A stretch of 43,687 bases of DNA from a virus. This document shows, piece after piece, positions 38,231 through 43,687 of this stretch. The stretch's first letter is position 1. Each line of letters begins with the position of its first letter. The notes under the pieces are model-generated. The model saw only the letters and a list, made by a program, of their open reading frames with translations, made no database searches and had not been told where the DNA came from. The translations under genes were made by a program, and so were the position numbers. The DNA is taken from positions 1 through 43,687 of IMG/VR virus record IMGVR_UViG_3300027797_000050; one strand, written 5' to 3'.

Positions 38231-38665
38231 TCAAAGACCACGCATCATTTCACGATTAATATCTTTTTCTTTTAATGAATTTCGTTTATCGTATAAGTTT
38301 TTACCTTTTGCCAAAACAATTTCCATTTTAATTAATCCACTCGCATTACGGAAAACACGATAAGGTATAATTGTTAACCCATTGATTAATTCTTTCTCCA
38401 ATTTTCGGAGTTCTTTCTTCTTCATTAAAATCTTACGTTCCCTACTTGGTTCGTGACTATACGCAACATTATTACTTGTCACGTTCATACCCTTAACAAA
38501 TAGTTCACCATTCTTAAAATAACAATAGGTGTCCACCATAGAAATCATATTGTTGGTAATCGCTTTAACCTCAGACCCCTGAAGTTTTAACCCAACAATA
38601 AATGTCTCAACAAAGTGATATTCGAACTTAACCTTTCGGTTTACTATGTTAACGTTACTTTTCAT
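38231..38665 (-). CDS. smpB: SsrA-binding protein SmpB
   Basis: Binds the tRNA-like end of tmRNA and, by mimicking an anticodon arm in the A site, lets tmRNA rescue stalled ribosomes. From the ATG at 38665 (144 aa): IVNRKVKFEYHFVETFIVGL, LQGSEVKAI, VDTYCYFKNGELFVKGMNV and EPSRERKILMKKKELRKLE are all SmpB blocks, ending in AKGKNLYDKRNSLKEKD and EMMRGL, the C-terminal tail that enters the mRNA channel. The length is slightly under the usual 150-160. An upstream TTG start is not needed. No tmRNA is visible in the window, so it would act on host tmRNA or phage tRNA-like RNAs. Confidence 0.93.
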   Translation of the reverse strand: MKSNVNIVNRKVKFEYHFVETFIVGLKLQGSEVKAITNNMISMVDTYCYFKNGELFVKGMNVTSNNVAYSHEPSRERKILMKKKELRKLEKELINGLTIIPYRVFRNASGLIKMEIVLAKGKNLYDKRNSLKEKDINREMMRGL

Positions 38666-38670
38666 AAAAA

Positions 38671-38678
38671 CAAATGTA
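38671..38678 (-). promoter_or_regulatory. Bacteroidota-type -7 element before smpB
   Basis: TACATTTG on the minus strand, five bases before the smpB ATG and just after a terminator T-run, so smpB may have its own promoter and an almost leaderless message. Confidence 0.4.
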
Positions 38679-38679
38679 A

Positions 38680-38715
38680 TAAAAAAACCCAATAAAGTTT
38701 TAATTTATCGGGTTT
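38680..38715 (-). terminator. Intrinsic terminator upstream of smpB
   Basis: On the minus strand AACCCGATAAA pairs with TTTATTGGGTT (one G-U), then T7. It would stop minus transcripts coming through the plus-strand DUF192 gene from the 39-41.6 kb operon. Confidence 0.75.
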
Positions 38716-38794
38716 TTTCTCAACCATAAAAAGAAAGGGGTTAATGGTGTTTTGTGTAAAATATAAATATTACTAAATTTTAAAAAGTTTCAGA

Positions 38795-38803
38795 TATTTA
38801 TCA
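38795..38803 (+). promoter_or_regulatory. Candidate phage late promoter motif
   Basis: TATTTATCA on the plus strand, two bases before the ATG of the DUF192 gene. Confidence 0.4.
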
Positions 38804-38805
38804 TT

Positions 38806-39147
38806 ATGGTAATTAAAATTAATGATAACAAGTTTAAAGTCAAAGTTATGATGACTTCCTCTCAAACTCAACAAGGTATGATGGGTAAAAAATTTGATAA
38901 CACTTTCAATGGAATGTTATTCTTAATGAAAGATGGTATTCATTGTTTTTGGATGAGGGATTGTATTATCCCGTTAGATATCATCTTCATCAAAGATGGT
39001 AAGATTTTCAATATTCACCACAATTGTAACCCTTGTAAATCCGATGATTGTGGAAACTATTGTGGTGAAGGTGATATGATATTAGAGGTTAAAGGTGGTA
39101 CTTGTAAACGTCTTAATATTGACATCGACGATACCATCAAATTTTAA
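38806..39147 (+). CDS. DUF192 family protein, 113 aa
   Basis: QTQQGMMGK, then NGMLFLM, FWMRDCIIPLDIIFIKDGKI and a final GDMILEVKGGTCKRL match the DUF192 fold, a small beta barrel of unknown function common in bacteria, archaea and phages. Here it lacks a signal peptide and has extra Cys pairs (CNPCKSDDC) in the loop where other members have PC. A lone plus-strand gene; its stop overlaps the stop of the converging DHH gene by four bases. Confidence 0.85.
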   Translation: MVIKINDNKFKVKVMMTSSQTQQGMMGKKFDNTFNGMLFLMKDGIHCFWMRDCIIPLDIIFIKDGKIFNIHHNCNPCKSDDCGNYCGEGDMILEVKGGTCKRLNIDIDDTIKF

Positions 39148-40550
39148 CCTTCGTTGATTTTACTTTGAAGAACTCTTACAAATTCACTTTGAATCATTTT
39201 AGTGAACTTAACTGCCGGTGAATCTTCTTCACTTTTTTGATAACTTCCACCACTGTTCGAATATCTCTGAGGATTTTTACCTAAGTAATTTAATCCTGAT
39301 ATGTTTGTAATACATTTATGTCCACCACTATTCGCCTGAATTAAATCCCAAGCACTAATACTGATTTTCTCCATAATCGCTTTTTGTTTGTCACTCAACG
39401 ATTTATATGGTTTTGACATAACATCACCAATAATTGTTATTAGTTCTTTACCGTTATCCATTGACTTGAATTTCTCACCATATAAAGCAACGAAGTCTTT
39501 GAATGTGAATCCAACTGACCCTTCACCCACAGATAATTCTGAAACCCATTTAATAGTTGATAATGGTATTTGTCTATCTTGTAATTGTGACTTCCATTTA
39601 CCTAACACCTCATCTTTAATCTCACCTAAGTTAATACCTTTCAAGGCTCTATCTTTTTTGTATGGATTACAAGACGCTTGTACTAAACCTAACGGCCAAG
39701 CAATAACAATAAAGTCAGCTTCAGGATTATTTTTGAATGGGGTATATCTATCATATGAACCCGGTTTCATCATATTACCACCACCATATTGAACAATGAC
39801 ATTATCCAACACTTTAACGTTTGGATGTGTCTTCATTGTTTCAACATAATTCTCTTGATTTTTCTTTAACTGTTCAACAGGTGCGTAACCTTTTTCCTCC
39901 ATAATACGTTTGATATTATGTAGGATGTTCAATAAAGATGGGGTTGATTTCATAACCAACTCTTCCAAGAACTCTGGTTTGTTTTTGAACGCTAACAATA
40001 ATTTGTTACACACAAACCCCATCGCCATTTTGTTTCTTTGTAATGACTTATCTTTATCAATCTTAAACAAATAGTTAATTACCTCATCAACAGAAATATC
40101 TTGAGGTGCGAAGTTTGCCGAGTCAACAGTTGAAATTAATAACAAATCATCACTTGGGAATAGTTCTTTAGGTGATACTGTTTGTGAGATTGTCTCAACA
40201 TTTGAACGTGACGCTTTAAAATTAGTGGCAGTTTTATCATCAACCCCCGCTTGTGTATCGTGGTGGTCAGTATGGATAACAAACATTGGTTTTCCGTGAG
40301 CAAAATCCACTAACACCGGCATAACATCACCACTTCCTTCAGGTTTTTTAATCGCCCATTCTTTATCCCCGTATTGAATCACTTCACAGTCAACGGTTTT
40401 AATCCCATATTGTGCTAAGTATTCTTTCATTGCAATTGCGGTAGTAACACCATCCAAATCTTGATGAAAATATATTTTAGCCTTTTGATATCTATCCGAT
40501 AACGCATTAATATCTCTAAGACCTGATTCTTTAATTACTCTTCTTTTCAT
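39144..40550 (-). CDS. DHH-family phosphoesterase with leader-like start, 468 aa
   Basis: HQDLDGV (Asp31, Asp33), VDF (Asp82), TDHHD (95-99) and STVDSAN (Asp143) are the four metal-binding blocks of the DHH fold; SGGHKCITNIS near residue 420 is the DHHA1-type substrate loop. Relatives (RecJ, NrnA, GdpP) hydrolyse single-stranded DNA, short oligonucleotides or cyclic dinucleotides. The N-terminus MKRRVIKESGLRD fits the [IL]-x-E leader form, so it may be packaged and injected. If the substrate is a cyclic or short nucleotide it could blunt nucleotide-signal immunity; that is a hypothesis. One-base overlap with the leader gene upstream. Confidence 0.8.
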   Translation of the reverse strand: MKRRVIKESGLRDINALSDRYQKAKIYFHQDLDGVTTAIAMKEYLAQYGIKTVDCEVIQYGDKEWAIKKPEGSGDVMPVLVDFAHGKPMFVIHTDHHDTQAGVDDKTATNFKASRSNVETISQTVSPKELFPSDDLLLISTVDSANFAPQDISVDEVINYLFKIDKDKSLQRNKMAMGFVCNKLLLAFKNKPEFLEELVMKSTPSLLNILHNIKRIMEEKGYAPVEQLKKNQENYVETMKTHPNVKVLDNVIVQYGGGNMMKPGSYDRYTPFKNNPEADFIVIAWPLGLVQASCNPYKKDRALKGINLGEIKDEVLGKWKSQLQDRQIPLSTIKWVSELSVGEGSVGFTFKDFVALYGEKFKSMDNGKELITIIGDVMSKPYKSLSDKQKAIMEKISISAWDLIQANSGGHKCITNISGLNYLGKNPQRYSNSGGSYQKSEEDSPAVKFTKMIQSEFVRVLQSKINEG

Positions 40551-41620
40551 TATTTAAATAAATTACCAACTAACAAATCAATCGGGTTTAGTTTATCAGC
40601 CAATCCTTTTTTACCTGATTGTGTTTCATCATCAGGTAACCCCATTCCTTTTTCACCTCCAAATTCGCTAGCCCAATTTTCTTGAGCATCTTCAGTGGTA
40701 TTATATTGATTAACTCTAGAATCCAAATCAGGATATTGTTTAATTAACTCATCAGGACTTGTTTTTGCATCAACAATACCCATCCAATCAAGAAAACCTA
40801 AATACCATTTTGTTCTTCTCATTAACGACCTAGTAGCCGCGTTACCAAATAATCTTGGAGCCCCACCGGCAAATTTATGCCATAATGGTACGTCAGATTT
40901 AGTTATATACTTCAAGTATTTATTACCACCACCGTATTCTCTAAAACCTCTAAACGTAGTCTTTAAAGATTCTTTCTCAGCAACACCAAGACCTTTTCCG
41001 ATTTCAGTACCTATTTTCATTTCTTTACCCGCAGTTGTGAATATTTTAATATATTCTTCAACTAACCCAACAATGTTTCTCAGGATTGGAACTTTACCAA
41101 CCGCTGAACGTAAAACTTCAATTAACCTACCACCCCAAGATGGTGCAGTCTCAACCATTTTAGCAACAGGACCTCCCGCAACTTTAGCGGTTTCAGCGAT
41201 TTTAATCGCATCCTTACCTACCGCCGCAACTCTAAACGCTTTCATTGAGTCACCCCCTAATTTCATCGCACCGACAACGGGTTTACCAATTGCATCACCA
41301 AGATAAGGTATTACTGAAATCCACGATAATAATGCGAATAACTTATCCCCTTGTCTCCAATAACTCACACCATTGACTAAATCCACAATACCTGTTGGGT
41401 CAAATATCCCAACAATATCACCTAATGTATTATACCATTTAGATTCATTGATTATTTTAGATTTTTCAGGATGTACGGCTTTATAAAATTCAATAACAAA
41501 TGTCTTCTCTTGTTTACTTAATGTTGACCATTTTTCATTAAGATATTTAATTTGTTCTTCTTTATATATTTCTTTAACTCTAAGATTAAACTCAGACTCA
41601 TTCAGAACTATTCCTTTCAT
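40550..41620 (-). CDS. Hydrophobic leader-family protein, 356 aa
   Basis: Begins MKGIVLNESEFNLRV with an L-N-E site. Residues 60-115 read as a Gly/hydrophobic region (DIVGIFDPTGIVDLVNG, then ALLSWISVIPYLGDAIG) typical of membrane-inserting or pre-toxin regions of large effector and phage injection proteins; further Gly/Ala/Ile-rich helices lie at 120-200. The end is polar. First gene of an operon with the DHH enzyme, behind a TATTTATTA motif. A virion protein that inserts into the host membrane on injection is plausible. Confidence 0.65.
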   Translation of the reverse strand: MKGIVLNESEFNLRVKEIYKEEQIKYLNEKWSTLSKQEKTFVIEFYKAVHPEKSKIINESKWYNTLGDIVGIFDPTGIVDLVNGVSYWRQGDKLFALLSWISVIPYLGDAIGKPVVGAMKLGGDSMKAFRVAAVGKDAIKIAETAKVAGGPVAKMVETAPSWGGRLIEVLRSAVGKVPILRNIVGLVEEYIKIFTTAGKEMKIGTEIGKGLGVAEKESLKTTFRGFREYGGGNKYLKYITKSDVPLWHKFAGGAPRLFGNAATRSLMRRTKWYLGFLDWMGIVDAKTSPDELIKQYPDLDSRVNQYNTTEDAQENWASEFGGEKGMGLPDDETQSGKKGLADKLNPIDLLVGNLFK

Positions 41621-41633
41621 ATTATTTTTATTT

Positions 41634-41641
41634 AATAAATA
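41634..41641 (-). promoter_or_regulatory. Candidate phage late promoter motif
   Basis: TATTTATT on the minus strand, 13 bases before the ATG at 41620. Confidence 0.45.
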
Positions 41642-41651
41642 TTATGAAAAA

Positions 41652-41677
41652 CAAAAAAAAGGGACTTATTTAGTCCC
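41652..41677 (-). terminator. Intrinsic terminator overlapping a stop codon
   Basis: GGGACT pairs with AGTCCC, then T8 on the minus strand. The methyltransferase stop codon lies in the loop. Confidence 0.85.
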
Positions 41678-42532
41678 TTCTTCAAATTCCATTACAGATT
41701 GTTTCTTTTGTTCCACAAATCCTTGGACTCGTTTCCAAGCTATCTCCGCATAATTTGGCGATAATTCAATACCCACCCATCGTCTATCCAAGATTTCAGC
41801 GGCAACCAAACTTGTCCCTGAACCTGCGAATGGGTCTAAGATAACATCATTTTTATATGATAATATTTTTATGGCCTTTGTTGGAATGTCCATAGAGAAA
41901 GTCGCTTTAGTTAACGATTTAGTGTCCGCAAAATATTTCCACTGACCAAAAACCAATTCCATAAACTCTTTCTTATCCATTTCATCATAGACAACTTTTT
42001 TCTTAACTGTACCATCTTCTTGTTCAATCTCAGTTGGGACACCTTTCCATTGTGGTTCACCCTTAACTGTTTTAATATGTTTGTGTTTGTATGCTAATAT
42101 AACACACTCTTTCGGATTATAAATGTAAGGACTTGAAGGGGACATCCAACTACCCCAAGCAGTAGTTTTACTTCGATGAGGTGAATCTTCTTCCAAATCC
42201 ACAATCCCAAAGAATTTAAAACCAATTCTTTTCATTACCTGATAAACTTCAGAACAAAAGAATATTCTACCACCTTTGTCTTGTCTGTTTATCTCATAAG
42301 GTATGTTGATAGCAATCCTACCATCATCCTTTAATATTTGATAGGCTTGTGTTAACCATTCTTTAGTGAACTTTAAATACTCCTCAAAATATACATCATC
42401 ATCGTGAACATCATAAGCAATACCTACTCCGTATGGGGGTGATGTAACAATTAGGTCAATTGAATTGATTGGCATATCCGCCATTACATCAATACAACTA
42501 CCATTTATAATTTTTCCAATATAATTTTCCAT
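41666..42532 (-). CDS. DNA methyltransferase (TSPPY type, amino-methylating)
   Basis: Methylates an exocyclic amino group of cytosine (N4) or adenine (N6) in DNA using S-adenosylmethionine. Motif IV is TSPPYG (30-35) near the N-terminus and motif I is DPFAGSGT (233-240) near the C-terminus, the beta-class order; a GIEL follows. The variable region between holds the target recognition part. No partner nuclease is seen, so it is an orphan, probably masking phage DNA from host restriction or adjusting expression. SPPY more often goes with N4-cytosine, but the base is not certain. Confidence 0.9.
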   Translation of the reverse strand: MENYIGKIINGSCIDVMADMPINSIDLIVTSPPYGVGIAYDVHDDDVYFEEYLKFTKEWLTQAYQILKDDGRIAINIPYEINRQDKGGRIFFCSEVYQVMKRIGFKFFGIVDLEEDSPHRSKTTAWGSWMSPSSPYIYNPKECVILAYKHKHIKTVKGEPQWKGVPTEIEQEDGTVKKKVVYDEMDKKEFMELVFGQWKYFADTKSLTKATFSMDIPTKAIKILSYKNDVILDPFAGSGTSLVAAEILDRRWVGIELSPNYAEIAWKRVQGFVEQKKQSVMEFEEGTK

Positions 42533-42566
42533 ACTTAATAATAGATTTTTTGAGTTGGAATGTCAA

Positions 42567-43526
42567 CTACCAACAAGTAATAATGACTAATCCGTGACCA
42601 CCATCACCTCCTCCACCACCTGCGGCGTTTTGAGCGGAACCACCTCCACCACCACCACAACCGTGACCACCATCACCACCAAATCCACCAACTCTACTCG
42701 CAGTACTTGATGAACCACCACCAGCTCCACCTGTGTAAAATAATGGTGTATCAGTATTACCTCCTGACCCATCAACTTGGTCACCCATTCCGTGACCACC
42801 ATCAATAACAGTTGCTGAATTTGCAGTTCCACCACTAAGTGTTGGTATTATACCTGTACCTGTAATGTTACCACCATTTGCAGTTGCACCACCCGCAGAG
42901 TTTCCACCTCCACTAGCACCCGCAGAAACAGGTGATATTAATGTAATTGAGTTACCATTACCACCGGCACTTGAACCACCAACAACACCGATTTGACCCG
43001 CAACAGGATTTACTTGTCCTAACTGAGGAAATATAAATGAAGTAGAGTAAGTCCATATTGTTCCCGCAGCTCCTGCAGTACCATTAACAGATGTTGTTCC
43101 ACCACCACCACCTGTTGGGGCGACATCACCATTTTTCATTAATACCGCAGTAGTTCCCGTTGAGGGGATTACAGAAACATAAGAATGTTCACCTGAACCA
43201 CCAACACCACCGCTACCATTAATGATACCACCTGTTCCACCGACACCACCTCTACCTACTTGAACGAACAATGTGTCAGGTAATAATGACGCAGGAAAAA
43301 GTCCTGCCGCGAATGCTGAAGAACCACCTCCACCACCTCCTGTTCCTGAGTTGTTAGTATTTCCACGACCTCCACCACCGCCAGCACCACCACCTATACA
43401 TAAAATATAAACGAATGACGCGTTATTTGGTTTTGACCAAGTTTGCCAACCTGTTGAGCCTGATGAGTTAACCCTAAAAACTTGATTACTATTTTCTTTA
43501 CCGGGTAAGTTAAATATATCTATCAT
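42567..43526 (-). CDS. Glycine-rich tail adhesin-like protein, 319 aa
   Basis: After an N-terminal 40 residues ending SFVYILCIGGGAGG, nearly all of the protein is Gly-rich with Ser, Thr, Ala and Asn, and it ends GDGGHGLVIITCW. Such Gly-rich domains form polyglycine sandwiches in phage tail-fibre tip adhesins (as in phage S16) and bind host receptors; host range usually varies here. The end motif GLVIIT is shared with the next, cut-off gene. Confidence 0.75.
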   Translation of the reverse strand: MIDIFNLPGKENSNQVFRVNSSGSTGWQTWSKPNNASFVYILCIGGGAGGGGGRGNTNNSGTGGGGGGSSAFAAGLFPASLLPDTLFVQVGRGGVGGTGGIINGSGGVGGSGEHSYVSVIPSTGTTAVLMKNGDVAPTGGGGGTTSVNGTAGAAGTIWTYSTSFIFPQLGQVNPVAGQIGVVGGSSAGGNGNSITLISPVSAGASGGGNSAGGATANGGNITGTGIIPTLSGGTANSATVIDGGHGMGDQVDGSGGNTDTPLFYTGGAGGGSSSTASRVGGFGGDGGHGCGGGGGGSAQNAAGGGGGDGGHGLVIITCW

Positions 43527-43532
43527 TATTAA

Positions 43533-43687
43533 TTACCAATATGTTATTATGACTAATCCGTCACCACCTCTACCACCATTACCACCTTGGTTAGTTATTC
43601 CGGCACCACCGCCACCACCACCACTACCATAGGCTCCGTGTCCTCCTTGTCCTCCTTGTCCACCATCAGATGAACCTCCACCCGCAC
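43533..43687 (-). CDS. Second glycine-rich adhesin, N-terminal part beyond the window
   Basis: The visible 51 residues are Gly-rich (GGQGGQGGHGAYG, then a poly-Gly run) and end GDGLVIITYW, matching the end of the neighbouring adhesin. The two are tandem paralogs. The start lies outside the window. Confidence 0.75.
   Translation of the reverse strand, partial: AGGGSSDGGQGGQGGHGAYGSGGGGGGAGITNQGGNGGRGGDGLVIITYW

Noticed and set aside
39388-41306. Plus-strand frames of 134 and 89 residues opposite the DHH and hydrophobic genes
   Set aside because: The minus-strand proteins carry family motifs; the plus frames have no motif, start context or neighbours.
42587-42835. 82-residue minus frame within the glycine-rich adhesin
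   Set aside because: An alternative frame of low-complexity repeats; the Gly-rich frame is the coherent one.
43100-43420. Repetitive CCACCACC tracts as a possible repeat array or CRISPR
   Set aside because: They are codons for poly-Gly on the minus strand with no constant repeat and spacer pattern.

Overview
The window looks like part of the genome of a large, AT-rich tailed phage, probably one infecting a Bacteroidota (Flavobacteria-like) host. Most of about 95 short genes are packed on the minus strand with TAATG or ATGA overlaps, and nine single genes sit on the plus strand. Phage signs are the dense small hypothetical genes, a tRNA-like cluster, glycine-rich tail adhesins, a DUF5856 protein, a GIY-YIG protein and an SPFH protein. 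Bacteroidota signs are the near absence of Shine-Dalgarno sequences, several TAnnTTTG elements just upstream of genes, and lipoproteins whose post-cysteine residues partly resemble the Bacteroidota surface-export signal. No capsid, portal, terminase, polymerase, integrase, CRISPR array or insertion sequence is visible.

Layout. 1-3.8 kb: HAD protein, DUF1937-like protein, CobB/SIRT5-like sirtuin and a secreted protein. 3.9-4.4 kb: plus-strand double-psi beta-barrel protein. 4.4-6.1 kb: four consecutive genes sharing an N-terminal leader of the form M-K-I-I-I-[TS]-E. 6.2-10.2 kb: small genes, including a Cys-rich deoxyribosyltransferase-like protein, a HAD protein and a lipoprotein. 10.3-14.4 kb: glycosyltransferase plus LpxH-like phosphoesterase, then a PRPP synthetase / 51-aa ORF / nicotinamide phosphoribosyltransferase operon; the two blocks end in the same 35-bp terminator. 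14.4-22.2 kb: small genes around six tRNA-like genes. 22.2-34.9 kb: more leader-bearing proteins interleaved with plus-strand single genes (CAP-like, RlpA-like, L,D-transpeptidase-like) and a dTDP-sugar epimerase. 35-43.7 kb: SPFH protein, lipoprotein, SmpB, DUF192, a leader-bearing DHH phosphoesterase, a leader-bearing hydrophobic protein, a DNA methyltransferase and two glycine-rich adhesins.

How it may fit together. About a dozen unrelated proteins begin with a short M-K-hydrophobic leader ending in [IL]-x-E. This matches in form the capsid-targeting leaders of T4 internal proteins, which the prohead protease cleaves after [IL]-x-E. Several of these genes or operons follow a TATTTAT motif that is a candidate late promoter. 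I infer a set of proteins packaged into the capsid and injected with the DNA, including a DHH phosphoesterase, a ferritin-like DUF5856 protein and many novel acidic proteins. A second theme is NAD and nucleotide metabolism (Prs, NadV, Sir2, two deoxyribosyltransferase-like proteins). A third is remodelling of the host surface. A fourth is translation: SmpB together with tRNA-like genes whose acceptor and T arms are intact but whose anticodon regions are abnormal. All functional statements rest on reading motifs; no database search was run.
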